In this document: positions 23,105 through 36,032 of the stretch, in pieces
Position numbering within the stretch: the first letter of the stretch is position 1
Layout: the number at the start of each line of letters is the position of its first letter
NCBI GenBank assembly: GCA_013396655.1
Contig: WBMV01009180.1
Coordinates: 1-64,000 of the forward strand
DNA from: Campylorhamphus procurvoides
Lineage: Eukaryota > Chordata > Aves > Passeriformes > Dendrocolaptidae
Length of the DNA: 64,000 bases
Direction: 5' to 3'
The notes under the pieces: model-generated
What the model was told of the DNA's origin: nothing
What the model saw: only the letters and a program-made list of their open reading frames with translations
The model's database searches: none
Translations under genes and position numbers: made by a program

Positions 23105-26100
23105 GTGAATTCATCATTATACACAAACCAAGGGTTTTGACATACAATGAACTTATTTTCTGATGTCCTTCTGGATTAATCTCTATAACAACCTGCTTCT
23201 TTCTTATGTCAAATATTTCTGATAAATAAAATATTGAAATGTATAAATCCCAGCTCTCTGAAATATGTTTTTAACCTTGATTCATAATGTGGAAGATAAA
23301 AACAGATTTTAGGATCTTAACAGCAGGTGCCCTGGTAATTAAAAGGATGTTGAAGATTTTTTGAGACTTGATATTATTTAAGACTCTATACAGATGAGTA
23401 GCAGTTCTGTCTGATTTCTGGTGACAAAAAACACAACAGAACAAAACAAAACAAAAAGATGTTAAAGAAACAAATTTATTTCATCATCTTGGTATTTTCT
23501 ATTGCTTCTTTTCATCTTTGAGACCTATCTTTTTTCCTTTCTTTAAATAACTGGAAGAAAACCTACTGTGAACTTCTGATCTGTTTCAGAAAGGCTTGGA
23601 TGAGACTTTTAGTATAAGTAACTTCCATGTTTTTCGCACTTGGATGCTTGGGTAATGAATGGAAGACATTTTGAGTTTCAAAGGAACTGAAAATGCCATT
23701 TTGCAAAAGCAAGCAATTTTTCAGAGTCAGAATAATAACAAGCACAAATAGTCCATTCTCAAAAAGAGTAACAGAATAACTCATGTTGCTGTTGCTTAGT
23801 TTATTTGTTGATACAATAAAAGTGGAGGTGTTGTTGAGCATTTGACAAAGTCCTCTGTATCTGTGCTAGAATAACATCTCCTTCTGTGTTGTGTACCTGT
23901 CATGTTGATAAGTTCTGAGAAGGGGAATCAGTTCAGCTTTGCACATCAGTGTTCCTTTGATCCAGATTTCCCCTCATGTAAAGTAAAACCAAACTTTTTC
24001 CTGGTTCTTATTTTATTCCTTAACTTGCTCTCTATTGCTTTGTGTTCATCCTTCCTTATTTCATAGGAGACATTAAATAGCTGCTGTGGGGTTTTTTTAA
24101 GAAGGTATGAACAGACACTAATAAAAATTTCTTTTCTGTCTCAGTATGTTAAAATCAATTTGGTGGCTACATGTTATGGTCCTCTTCCTCTGTCCCCCAC
24201 TGATGGAAACATGAGTGGATTAATCTAGCCCCAAATTGCTGTACGGAAACCCTTTGCTCTTAAGTAAAAAAAGTCAGTGCAAGTCTGTGAATTGTTTTAT
24301 GAAAATAGTGGATCGAGTTTCAAGCTTCAAGTCCCTGCTGATACATTAAGTTCTTCATGGTATTGGCAGGGAAGAAGCAGGGGACTATTCTTTAGCTGGA
24401 TAAATAAGAGAAGTGTCAACTCCAGATGTCTTGAGGGAGAGACTCCAGACAAGCTTTTAGTACAATTACAGAAGGACAAAGTGGAGGAGACCCATGGGAT
24501 TCCTATATGTATTGAATTTCATTTAGCTTTTTGGTACAACAGAGAAAAGCCCTATAGCAGTCTTTAAAGTAGATATGTTTGTAGTCTTTTTTGTGTAAAT
24601 ATGGGGATGTGGCTTTTTTTTTCTTTTTGTATATATGTGTATATGTATGCTATAGTGTTTTAGGAAAGTGGCAGAGGGTACTCAAGCTGAAAAAAAAAAG
24701 GACCTTTCTTTCAGTGCCCACAGCACATGGAAGAAAAGTAAGACATTTCCCAACATTTGAAGTAAGTGGATTTGCGTGGGACTGGTGCATAACTCAGTAG
24801 CATGGATGCTTAGTTTTGGTGCTGTCCTGCCATTAGCAGGGCTGTGTGTGCAGGAGGGAATTGTTTGTTCACCTACTTTTCTCTGCAGACAGTTAATGGC
24901 TTTTCTAATCTTCCCTTCCTTCAGGTAGCCTTTGGTAGTTCTTTACATAAGCATAACTTGCATTTCAAATAATAAAACTCAAAGTTATTTTTATATTCAC
25001 TTTATTGATGGATATGATAATTGTGTCTGCATAACCTGCCTACTTTTTCTATATAAATAAGGATACCTGTTGTATTTTAATTTTTCACCAAGCTGTATTG
25101 CTTATCCTTTTAAGGTTTCAGTGACTTTAATTCAGATTTGTTAGGAACATTTCTTTCAAAGCACAATGCTGCCTGATCACATCGTAAATCTTCCCTTTTT
25201 GATATTGTTGCATATTGAAGTTGGAAATCCACAATTATCATATGCAGTGGATCTTCTCTGTGCCTTTCTCATTTATGTAATTGGTTATCCTATGCATTTT
25301 AAATGGAAGTCCTAATTAAGTAAGGTTGGTAATTTTGCTGAGCAGAATACTTTTAGAACCCACCACTGTCCTTTTCTGTAGAAGACAGACTTTTTTTCTT
25401 ATCTGAATAGTTTCTTTTTACACAAACCATTAGCATTCTGCTACTTGAACTCGGTTTCTTCTGCATTTTTTTTCCATTTTTATTCACAGTGTCCAGGGTG
25501 ACACTGTGTTTCAGCGCTGGCCACATGGTACTTCCCAGGTTTAAGCTGGTTTCCACTGTTGCCAGTGTGTATCCACATATGTGTGTGCAATAGAACTTGA
25601 GATAATAGCACCTCTCATTTTACAAATAAAGTGTTTTGGTTTGGTGTGTTGGTTTAGTTTAATTGGAATTTTTTTTGTGAGTTTTCTTGTTTTGTTTTAT
25701 TTTTTGGGCTTCTGTTAGCGCCCATATTTCTAACCTTAATGAATATGGAGAGAAGTTTGAAAACACCTCTTTCAATGTGAGATAATCACAGGCATCTACC
25801 ATTTTAAGAAAACACCAAGTGCTGGAAAGTTCACAGTGCCATTGTAGCACTTGACAACAGTTATCTGGTTTCTTTGACTGAGGCACCAATTTGCTGGGAC
25901 TGAACTGAAATTTTGGCCTTTCTTTGAGGCATTCTCATATATGACTAATAGTTACTTTAATCCCAGAATTAATAAAAATAAAATTTGTAAAAGCAGTGTC
26001 TCTCATCTACTCTGAGCCTTCCCTTAGAATTTTTCTCAGTCACTGTAGATAATGTCACTCTTGTACTTGTTATATGTGTAGGTCAAGTGAAGGTCCAAGG

Positions 26101-27850
26101 TAATATCATAAGGCCATAAATAATATAGTTAACCAGAACTACCTGGCAATAGCCAGTGGCCTAAAATACAGAGCAAATTTGCACTGTTTTCATAGTTTTC
26201 CCCTGTTCTGCATCTAGGTGACCTTTTGAGCCAAAGGAGGCAGTTTTTTCATTTAATGGCTGTCTGTGGATCATTTCGTTATTAATTTATCCCATTATTT
26301 CTTGAACAAATGTGGAATTTAGCATCCACAGGAAACTGGCAGAATTCCTCCACATAGCTCCATCTTGCATGGCAAAGTGCTTTTTTGAGCCTAATGTATC
26401 CCAATATGCTTTGAGGCTGTCCGTACTTGCAGTGGCAAATACAGTGAGGTGTTGCTATCTAGTGTTCCTTTCTGTGCTTATCAGCATTTTATGGAGATCA
26501 AAAGAAAACACATCCTTACCACTTAAATCTGTGATGTGTTGAAAAGATGCTTACTGTCATGCTGTTATAGCTGGATCGTTCTCTCATAGTTGCAGAGCTC
26601 CATGACAAAACCATGTACTTTCTGTGTTGTAGTTCTGTGGGATTTTGCCACTTGTGCATAACTTTTGAAAGTTACCTGACAGGCCATAAAATGGATTTTT
26701 GCTCTCTGGTAAACTACTGGGACACGAAATGATGACCTTTAGGAAGAAAATATGGATTTTGCTTTCCCTTTTTAGTTACAGTCTATGACTTCTTAAGCGT
26801 TTATTAATCATTTCCATCTGACAGCATCTTATTTTTTTCTTACTTAGAAAAGAAACAAAAACATTCAGCAAAAAAAGCTTCTTAAACTCATGGTGTTTTC
26901 CCCTAGCACTTTGAGATACTATTACACATGCTTGCGATTATCTACTCTGCAAACTATTGTCAGAAAACTTCATCTGTTTTCCAAGTCCCACAGAAGAACA
27001 GATGTGGAATTAAGTTTCAAACAATGCACTGTTAATCACTTACATGTGGACACAAAATGAACAGGACCTCAGTGGGAACTGATTGGATGCTTTGTTAGTT
27101 AAGCATGGAGGGGAGAATTTGCATTTTTCTTATTCTTCATACTCTGAACAGTCTTTTCGAAACAGTACTAATACATGAACAAGACAAGGGTCTGTTTCAG
27201 ATACTTAACTCTTTTTACAGAGCCAAAACCTCAGGGGACCACCTGAATGGAGCTGGACTATATTACGTATATGAATACTAAAGAGAGATTGTGTTTGTGC
27301 GTGTAATTTCTTTTATTTGAGAGCAATTTTGATGCTGATACAGAGGAGTAAAGTAGCTTCATATCATCAATGTGCTTTCAAAAACAATTATTTAAACCAG
27401 CCAGCTTTGCTTGTAAGAGATTTAAAATCCACGTTCAATTGCTGGAAAACCATAAGAAAGCAATTATATCAGAAAAACCTATTCATGTTGTGTTCTAAAC
27501 TTCAGCCTTCTCTGCAAAAATCACTTAGAAAGACTGTCCATACAATTTCAGAAAGCTAGTTTTTGAAGAGATCAGATTAGTATACAGAGACTCTGGAATT
27601 TAGAACTTCAACTGTACAGAATTATTATTTTGAATCAGTGCATTAGACAGTTATTGGGACGTAAGGAATTGTTGGATTCTTGTTCTTGAAATTATTTTTT
27701 CATTGGTAAGAAAGCTCATGGAAGAAGGGCTATTCATACTTATTCTGACTGTGATTACGCTCACTGAAGCATGTATAGGTCTTGAAAAATAGTGCATACT
27801 AGTAGGAATCTGTATTTTATGTTGTTGCAGAATTGAAAATGTTTTTTAAA
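23105..27850. other. AT-rich single-copy DNA, nothing recognised
   Basis: This holds small A/C low-complexity (23425-23460) and T/G tracts (about 25630-25705). A 96-codon plus frame (24277-24567) starts from a non-ATG codon and has no family features. There is no gene or repeat family. Confidence 0.55.
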
Positions 27851-27852
27851 TG

Positions 27853-27905
27853 TGTAGCTTACATTTAAAAGTAAGCTACAATTCCAGGCAATGTGTAGCC
27901 TGGAA
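27853..27905. repeat. Two adjacent hairpins with 8-base loops
   Basis: Hairpin 1 pairs TGTAGCTTAC (27853-27862) with GTAAGCTACA (27871-27880) around an 8-base loop. Hairpin 2 pairs TTCCAGGC (27882-27889) with GCCTGGAA (27898-27905), also around 8 bases. Only one base separates them. AGGCAAT (27886-27892) can alternatively pair with ATTGCCT (27910-27916). All arms are perfect. Confidence 0.85.
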
Positions 27906-27916
27906 ACAAATTGCCT

Positions 27917-30240
27917 TCATGAACCTGCAAAATATAAAGGAGGGGTGGGGATGTGAAGAGAGAGTCTAACAAATTTATTGCTTCTTAAATTTGATTAACT
28001 TGATTAGCAGGCAAGATTATGTCTTGTTGCAGGGTTTATAGTAGTTCCTTGAAACTTTTTAAACCCCCTTAGAAGTTTTAAAATTAGTCTTATCATATTA
28101 TATTGAAGTGTTAAAAAGGCTGTAAATTTGGCTGCATGTAGCTTTTGGCTTAAAAATAATAGAGTTGCCCACCAAATTTGAGACAAGGCATGAGGAGATT
28201 AGTAGGGATGCATTTTCCTGCCCCCCAAGAAGTTCTCCATCTAATTGCCTCATTTGCTGTTCCTTAACTTCTCACCTTACACATTCATCATTATGTTTAT
28301 TCTGGTAGTAAGCAAATGGCCAAAGCCAATTAAAATGTTAATTCCTACTAAAATAGCAAATACAATGTTTTGAGAGGGGGAGAGGACAGAAGGAACTTTC
28401 TGAAATATTTGTTATGTTCCAGAGACATGTTGTCTCTTAGCTTGACTTCTGGAGAGATCTGTGAAGGTTATAGAAGAGTTTATGTATTCTTTAAAAAAAA
28501 TCTTTCACATGGATTTCCTGGGGCTGTTTTGCTTGTGCTCTGTGAAGTGACCAATTTCTTCCTTTTCTTTGTTTTTGGGGAGGTCTGCTTGACCTTAGTT
28601 TTTCATGTTTTCTTTCAAAATAACTTTCTTTCATGGATATTACTTTGTTTATACGCTTTGCAAAAGAAAAAATGAGATAATAACATTCAAAATAAACATC
28701 TTTATACCCCCATGTCTTGTTTTCTAGCCTTTGTCTAGAATGACATAAGTGGCTAAGTATTTCTTGTTCTTTAAACATGACTTTGTTAATGTAGATGATG
28801 TGGACATTGTGTGCATTTTAAAGACTTAATAAATGCAGTTCTTTTCTGCCTTTAATAATGAAAATCAGGGGATACAGACAGTAGTTCCGTACGGTGCTAG
28901 TTAACAAGAAACTGAATTTTTCATGTTTAATACTTTGAGAGCATTTTAAATGGGCTTAGAATGCGCATTTTGGGTTTAACAGTAGGGTTTGGGATGGTTT
29001 TAAGTTGCTTAATAATAACTTTCTGAGAGGTGATTGGAGGGTATGCCAGTCTACTTTAAAAAAATGTAGAGATCTTTGCATGAGATGGCCTCTGTAAGGG
29101 AGGTTGTTCACTTTTATTACAGGCAATCAGGTTGTGTGCAATTTGTTTCATCACATCATCAGCCTCTGTCTTAAAATTAGAAAGCTTTCTTACCTGTGCT
29201 TTTGTTCTTGAAAGGCTGTTGCAGAATCTTACTCTTTCAGATGGTTTAGAAATCTCTTAAGCTGCATCTTAAGTATGTTTACAGTCAATTTATGGTTATT
29301 TTGTTCCTGCTTCCATGTTAGCTTTCAATTTAAATATCTCTTCTTTCTTCTTGCTATTTAGCTGCCTATAGTAACAGTAGGAAACAATTATACTTCCTTT
29401 TTTGTCACCGTTTTGTTAGGCTGTGGAAGGCAAGACCTTGTATTTTTTCTTAGCTCTCTTCTCTTGATGTGTACATTGTTCCTTTCATGTTCTTAATCCA
29501 TCTTGGATGTCTTCCCTTCACCTATGGATTATATGAATTCTTTGTAGTGTTCAAAGTAAAACCTCACTGCAGTCTTCAGCAACTGGTAATACTGTCCTTT
29601 GGGTTGATGATAACTGATATATTCCAGAATTATACTGACATTCATCACTTCCATGTTGTGGTAGAGGTAGTGCCCAACACGCTAAAGATCAGTTGCGAGA
29701 TGCTTCTGAAGCTTTTCCTCATGTTGAAACAATATATGCATATTAAACAACTATTCTTTAGGAACTCAAGCTCCCAGTAAACTTTAAAACTGACTGGTGG
29801 AGGACACCACCTGAACTGTAAGTCAGGTCTTTGGTATTTTTTCATTTCTAATTCATAGTTTTGATTTAGAAAGTAACAGTTTAGTGAGAAAGTATTTGAT
29901 GAGAAATTGCAGTGGAGTTTTTTAAAGTTATAGAACAATCCCACGTTAAGTGAACTCATTCATATCACCATCAACTGGGGACATAAGGAGAGCTAAGACT
30001 TTTCCTTCGCTCCTAGAGATGTTGATGAAAGTTAAAGGAGAACACATCAGGCTTAAAAGTTTGGGTGAGACAAACACCCTGTTTTGAGTTTCAGAGAAGA
30101 CTCTTACAACTGATGTAAACATGTAAACATTTGGAAATGTGAAGGTTAGTCAGAGATAGAAGATAAGCAAGGAGGAAGCTTGAGAATGCATAGTCAGGGG
30201 AAACACGTCTGACTAAAAATTATATTCAGTTACTTGTAGT
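27917..30240. other. AT-rich single-copy DNA, nothing recognised
   Basis: Open frames reach about 100 codons (28370-28675 plus; 29469-29780 plus) but are Phe/Leu-rich in the way T-rich DNA translates. No gene is called. Confidence 0.55.
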
Positions 30241-30266
30241 TAGAATCACAGAGGTTGGAACCTGCC
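30241..30266 (-). mobile_element. Possible tiny CR1 3'-end relic
   Basis: TAGAATCACAGAGGTTGGAA resembles the complement of the CR1 terminus (tail repeat plus GGTTGGAAGG). The match stops after about 25 bases, so chance cannot be excluded. Confidence 0.35.
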
Positions 30267-32229
30267 ATTGAAGGCAATGGTCATTTTTACCCTCGGTGGT
30301 GAAGAGGGGGGAAAAAAATGTTGAGTACTCTTCTCCACCTTGCACCAGCCATTCCTATTTGAATTGAATCCTTCATGGATTGATCTGTAAGCCCTTTATT
30401 TGAGCCTGAAGTTGGCCTATGACATTTCAGCCTGCAAGTACCTTTATTCAGGTAAAGGTAATAATCAATGTCTTTTTAAAGAATTAACATAACCTTGAAA
30501 ATGAGAAAGAAAGCAGAGTGCTTTTTTTACCCTATGAATCAGGGAACTTTTTAAATGTGATTGTCCTCTTTGTGTGTATATCTTTATGTTGAGACAATCT
30601 TTCACAGTCGTCTTTTAGGTAGTAAAAAGAATAGGCCTAGGGAAAATGAAATGCTATCACTATGAGCTCAGTCTTGCCAAGAATTTATATCTCAGTTTTA
30701 CTCAGAAATGGATTTTAAATAATGATTTAAAGAATAAAGAATTTTAAAGACTATTTAGAACTTCTTACAAAATGTGTGCTGTGGCAGTCTTCAAAGAGGA
30801 CATTATCAGCTTCAGAAAAGGCTAAACCCAGACTTTCTACTTCATGCACTACCAGGACATTTTCTGGAAATATTGTTTCTCTAGCAGTGCTTAAGTAAAT
30901 ATGCTCCAGAAAAAGCTTAAAATTACAAAAATTAGAAAGGCAAAGGAAAGCACCTTTGTGGTATACAAAACCGGAATTAACATATTTCTTAGTTGCTGTT
31001 CAATTCCCACCGTCCCTGGGGCTAGCTAATTCTTCCATCTGCAAACTGAGTATGCTTTTTAACTCTTACCAAGCAGTGCCTAGCTCATTTCCCCTTCCTT
31101 GGGTTAGCATCAGGAAAGCGTCTCTTTGTGGGTTTGTAAGCTCGTGTTGGAAAAGCCTGCTGGGTGGAGATTGCTCAGGACTTTCAGAGATCTGCAGAAA
31201 CAACAGGATGTTCTCCAGAGCTGGAAAACTAAGCAGCTAAGACTTGAGTAAGGATTTTCATGTCTGTAACATGATTTCACTGACACACTCAACACCCGTG
31301 TGTGGAATGTTGCTCAGGGTCTCATCTTTGTTTAATTTTTCTCAAAATGGGTATGGATTTTGAGTTTCGTTTTTTAAAAGACTGAAAATGAATTCTGAGA
31401 CATGAGCTGGAGAGGAGCAGGATACAATTTAATGTGCTGTAAGTAGTAGTTCTATCTTTGAATTAAGATCTTGAGTGCATGATAGGCCTATTCATTGGAT
31501 AATGTTCCGACAGGCTGTTCCATAGAATAACTATAACTGTGTTTTGAGGCCTAAGCTCAGGATTTTGTCACCTAGCAAAAACATTGTATGACTCACTGAA
31601 GTGTTTAATGATTGAAAAAGCGCTTTTCACTGGTAGAAGGTCACCGGTAGTACCTCTGGATGCTTTAACTGGATAAACTACTATTTATGTGTATTTTTTT
31701 TATTGCGTCTATGGAGATGAAAGCTGTGAGAAAGGCACGGAAATTAGTTCAACATAGAATATATGCAAAAGGTAAACAATTTTGTTTTCCTGATACCACA
31801 GAGAAGCTTGAATTTGTATTTTGAGGACTCTTGACAGCTTGTTAGTAAGTCAGTCCCTAGTTGTGTGTTTGGTTGCTTTGTTAGATATCTTGTCTTAAAC
31901 GTAAAGGAAGTTTTGGGTGTTAAATCAGGTCTGCTTTTCTTTGGAAGGGAGAGGAGAATTGTGCTTAAGGTTGTTTTTTTTTGTTAGGTTGAAACCACAA
32001 AATAAACAGGTTCCTAGTTAAGTCATGGTGCAGGATTACCAGATAATGCAGGAATGTCATCAGGCAATTTGGAGATGTTAATGATGCTTTCATTGATTTG
32101 TAATAGTCACAGCTTGTGTCACCAGGTTGCTACTCTGACTGTAACTTTGGCCTAAGGAGGTGTGGGATTGAAAACCAAACCCTGCAGCTGTTGGTTTAAA
32201 GAGCTTGTGTGAGTGGGTAAGAGAACTCT
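30267..32229. other. AT-rich single-copy DNA, nothing recognised
   Basis: One acceptor-to-donor juxtaposition (ACCTTTATTCAG|GTAAAG) is at 30451/30452. No gene or repeat family is seen. Confidence 0.55.
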
Positions 32230-32600
32230 TTTTCCTCCAGAACACCAGCGGGCTCAAGCTGTCTTACTGATTAAGTAAAAGGCTGTGTTAATTGCTTATA
32301 CCCTAACAAAACTCCACAGTTGCCATCTCTAGACCTTCAGGAAAAGATAACTGAGCTGAATCCCTTGGAGACATTCTTTTTCACTTCTGCCAGCAGACAG
32401 CTTTGTTTGTAAACTTAGTGTTTCACAGGCCAGCATGTGGTAATCTGGGAGCAATAATTGGAATGCTAGTAATACTCATCAGAAGCTGTTATTTATTAAG
32501 CCAGCTGAGATTTAGGAAGAATAGCCTGAACTTGCCAAGTGATTCCAGCTCATTGGTGAGAAGCATGCCACTGGTTAGAGCATTTAATTAGCAGCCCTAT
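32230..32600. promoter_or_regulatory. Motif-dense block, candidate conserved enhancer
   Basis: Homeodomain-type cores recur: TGATTAAGTA (32268-32277), TTAATTGC (about 32288), CAATAATTGG (32452-32461) and TTTAATTAGC (32583-32592). There is also a forkhead-like TGTTTGTAAAC (32404-32414) and an E-box CAGCTG (32502-32507). The text is non-repetitive and has no coding frame. Vertebrate developmental enhancers often look like this, but such motifs are also common in AT-rich DNA. The call rests on density alone. Confidence 0.25.
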
Positions 32601-33160
32601 GTCAGGCTCTGTGGCCACTAATGAGCCTCAGCCTCTTCTGGGTCCTGCCCATCGCCTTACATGGGGGCTCAGGAGCCTGTGTTAAGCCCAGCCTGGTGCC
32701 ATCAGTCTGTGTTGGAGCTCTGTTACCAGTGTGCCTGTTCTGGTCCCAGGTGCTCTGGTGTTGACCTGAAGCCTATCTTTATCCCATGGTCACTGGGCTG
32801 CCCATGGGACCTGCTTCTCTCACCATCTGTGCAGTCAGCACCTTGCTGAGCAGTGCTAGTCCCAGGGTAAAGCTGCTTTCTCAAATAATTCCTTCTCTGG
32901 TTCGTCTGTATGGTGGCCAAGTTGCAGCCACCTAAAGCAGCTTTATGGCCAAACTGGAGCAAGGAACAATTTCAGTGGGTGCGGATGTACTTACTGGGGA
33001 TACTGATGAAAAGCTTTGGCTGCCTTGAGTTGGCAGAGAGGATGAATTGATGGAGCAAGAACGATGAGCTGGCTGTGGTGTAACACGTGGGGCAGCTGTG
33101 GGAGGAGCACTTACCCTGTGATAGAGAGATGTGACTCAAAAAGCATGTTTGTAAAGTGAA
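32601..33160. other. GC-richer unassigned segment
   Basis: GC is higher than in the flanks, with short open frames on both strands (62 codons plus, 79 codons minus) and no recognised family. It may be a decayed repeat; no CR1 landmark is visible. Confidence 0.35.
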
Positions 33161-35030
33161 CTTGTTAAGTGCTTTTACAGAGCCCTTAAAGTAAACAATT
33201 TATGTCCTTTTATCCTCATGGATGATGCTGAAGATAAGAGCTCCCCCTGATTTCAGTGAATGTGTGGACTGGCTTCTGGCTGATGTTCCATATTACTAAC
33301 TTCAAATAAAATTTTATGCTTAGCTAAAACAAACCTTAGAGGCCAAAACTAATTTTAGAGAATAACTTTACTAAAAATAAATTTGCATATCTTTTGCTTT
33401 GGTGGGTAATAACTGGCTTGTTTAAGAAATGTAGTTTGATTCACTTACCACTCAGGTGTTATTGTATTAGGTAACAGACTGAGAGAATTCTTTTTCGTTC
33501 CGAGTGCAGGTCTCCTAATGCTTCTGTATTTATTTTGCTTAGTTTTGTGAGAATTACTAGGATTATAAAAATGTAATATTTAGTTTAAACATTTTAATGA
33601 TGTGTAAACCTATGCTGTGCTGCTTTCTTGATTAAGCTGGTGCAGTGGGAAAACACGCATTAAGAGAAGGATCAGCAGTATATTAGAAGTACATCTGGCT
33701 TTTATTAGGTGTAAACTTCAGGGCAGGTGCATTTCGGTAAAATACTTTTTGTAGTGTAAAAAAGATTATTCTTTTGTTCTCATTGAAATCATTTGCAAAT
33801 TAAGTTGCTCTGTATGGCTCTTTTGAATTTGTTTTAAATTACATATATATAGACATGTAGCATGATCTTCTAGATTTAACAAATAAGGTAGAAAATGCAA
33901 AAAGCAAAAACTGGCAATTTTGTCTTTTGTGGATTTGTATGAAACAGAGAATAATGAGCCTGAGAAGAAATGTTAAAGAATAAGTTTCATAACTTGAGCT
34001 GTTACCTCCCTATAGTGTTTCACATTGTAATTAATTTGGAGGTTTGGGGGTTTTTTTTGTTGCATTTGTTTTAAACTGCTAGCAGTATATCCCTCAAGAA
34101 AATACTTTCCCCTTCTTGTTTTGCTGTTTTTTCTGAAGGTAGCCTTGATGACGCCTATGAAATACTGGGTTTTTTTCTGTTTTGTTTTATGTTGTTCTGT
34201 ATTGATAGCAAAAGACAAAGAACCCATTGAATGCATTATTTTTATCCATAGTGACATAATTGGTCATACAAACCTTCCTGAAGTTAGAAAATATTTCTTT
34301 GATTTGAGTAATTGCTGTTATATAATACGTGGAAGTATCACACAGTAGTATATCTGAAGGAAAAGCTACTTGAAAAGAATGTTTTAAGATACAGCGGATA
34401 TATCTGTATTCTTTTTTTATTGTATTTGAGCTGGGTAGCCTAAGTATACCCGATTCCTATTGTGCACAAAGACAGGGTATGTGACATGGGAATGTTATCG
34501 AACCAGTTGTGTTCTGTTAACAGTGACGAGCCCATTTGATTCTCCTGTTGACTGTAAATAAAAAAAATCCAAACCAACAACATCAAATCAATGGCCCTGT
34601 TTGGTTTAGACACTCTTTCTCCCTGAATTATACTGAAGTATTTCTCCCTTGCAAATGAGAAAGGAGCTAAAAATAAAGAATGTAATGTTTTCACCTTTTC
34701 TTGGAGGGGTGAGGCTGATGCAACCAAATTTACCTAGTTGAGCAGAAAGGAAGAAAGAGATTTTGTGTGTTTTTGCCAACTGTTGTAGAAATCCATCTGA
34801 GGTATTGCAAAATTTGTGAGAGCTCCTGAGAGGAAGAATGAGAGCGTGCATGTGTTTTTCTCATTCTGATTTGTTTGGGAGGGTTTGACCATCTGCAGCG
34901 TAAGGGGAGTGTGCACTGCGTATATGCTGATGGCGTAACGGAAGGCATGTAGAGTTTCTTCCTGTTAGCTTGGTTACAAATATGGTGGCAAAAAGAAGAC
35001 TTGGTTTTTAGTATAATACTTGCTCTTTTC
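33161..35030. other. AT-rich single-copy DNA, nothing recognised
   Basis: An octamer-like ATTTGCATAT lies near 33380. Open frames of up to about 95 codons are not protein-like, and there is no repeat family. Confidence 0.55.
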
Positions 35031-35039
35031 TTTAATTTT

Positions 35040-35077
35040 TAATTTTTTTTTTTTTAGTTTCTTCTGTGCAGGTAAAG
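35040..35077 (+). promoter_or_regulatory. Candidate recursive (AG|GT) splice site
   Basis: A very long pyrimidine tract (T13, then TTTCTTCTGTGCAG) ends in AG at 35070-35071 and is followed directly by GTAAAG (35072-35077). Apart from one internal TAG, the acceptor half is among the strongest in the window. If the region is part of a long plus-strand intron, this could act as a recursive splice site or as the acceptor of an exon. Confidence 0.25.
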
Positions 35078-35222
35078 ATCATTGCCTTTGACAGGTGCAT
35101 GGCTCTGTGAGAGAAGGCTTTTCTACAGCTTGTCTCTGCTGACACTACTGTAGTTTCATTGCCATGTTAACTTTTTGAGACAGAAAAGTTGGAGTAATCA
35201 CAGCTTGTTGGCCCAGTCAGTT

Positions 35223-35273
35223 GGGTTTTTTTGGTGCGTTGTTTTTGAGTTTTGGTTTGGTTTTTTTTTCTAG
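35223..35273. repeat. T/G-rich low-complexity tract
   Basis: T runs broken by GG and GGG, like the tract at 4671-4776. Confidence 0.8.
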
Positions 35274-35445
35274 AGGAATATTTTATGTGTCAGAGATTCA
35301 GAGGCCATTTTAAGCTGTGCTTGACTTTGCATACAAATGACCTAAAATATGTTTTCTGATGTTGGCATACTTTATTTGTAAAATAGAGGAAAAGATGTGG
35401 TTTTTGCACCCTTAGTTTATGTGGTACTTCTTAATAGAAACACAA

Positions 35446-35663
35446 AATCACAGAACGATAACGTTGTTTGGGTTAGAAGGGACCTCAAAAGTCAGCGAGT
35501 TCCAGCCCCCTGCCATGGGCAGGGATACCTTCCACTAGACCATGTTTCTCAAAGCACCATTCAACCTAGTCTTGAAAACTTCCAGGGATGGGACATCCAC
35601 AACTTTCCTGGGCAACCTGTTCCGGTGTCTCACCACCCCCACAGTGAAAGTCTAAATGTACCA
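35446..35663 (-). mobile_element. CR1 LINE 3' end (outer part of nested composite)
   Basis: The minus-strand CR1 3' terminus starts AATCACAGAACGATAACG, then GGGTTAGAAGGGACCTC, CTGCCATGGGCAGGGA, CAGGGATGGGAC and GGGCAACCTGTTCC. These are the standard terminal landmarks of the family. Near 35664 it jumps directly to reverse-transcriptase coding sequence, skipping the rest of ORF2 and most of the 3' region. Confidence 0.92.
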
Positions 35664-36028
35664 TATTGAATCCATGCTGACTGCTCCTTATCATGTTCTT
35701 GCCCTCCATGTGGATAGAGACAGCCTCCTGGATAAGGTGGTCCATCACCTTTTCAGAGATTGAGGTGAGACTAGCTGGTAGTTCCCTGGGTTCTCATTTT
35801 CTCTTGTTGAACACTGTGGTGACACTTTCTTCCATGATGAGTGGCCTTGCTGTGGTGTGCACCAGCTCTCTCAACACTTCCAGGTACATCCTATCAGGAC
35901 TCGTGAATTTATGTATGTCAAGCTTGCCTAGGTGGTGTCTAACACAATCTTCCTCGAGGAATGACAAGTCTTTCTTCTAATATTCCTTTACCCTGGTCTC
36001 CTGGGTCAGAAATTCCAGAGGGCTGATT
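35664..36028 (-). mobile_element. CR1 ORF2 reverse-transcriptase remnant, part 1
   Basis: The minus-strand translation gives the CR1 polymerase N-terminal region: PASLTSISEKVMDHLIQEA leads into KNMIRSSQHGFN (about 35664-35800). The more upstream blocks lie to the right, up to about 36028. Stops and frameshifts break the frame. In the intact family this region carries the fingers of the reverse transcriptase; the catalytic aspartate motif is not included. The remnant is interrupted by a plus-strand CR1 at about 36033-36272 and resumes beyond it. Confidence 0.88.
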
Positions 36029-36032
36029 TCAG

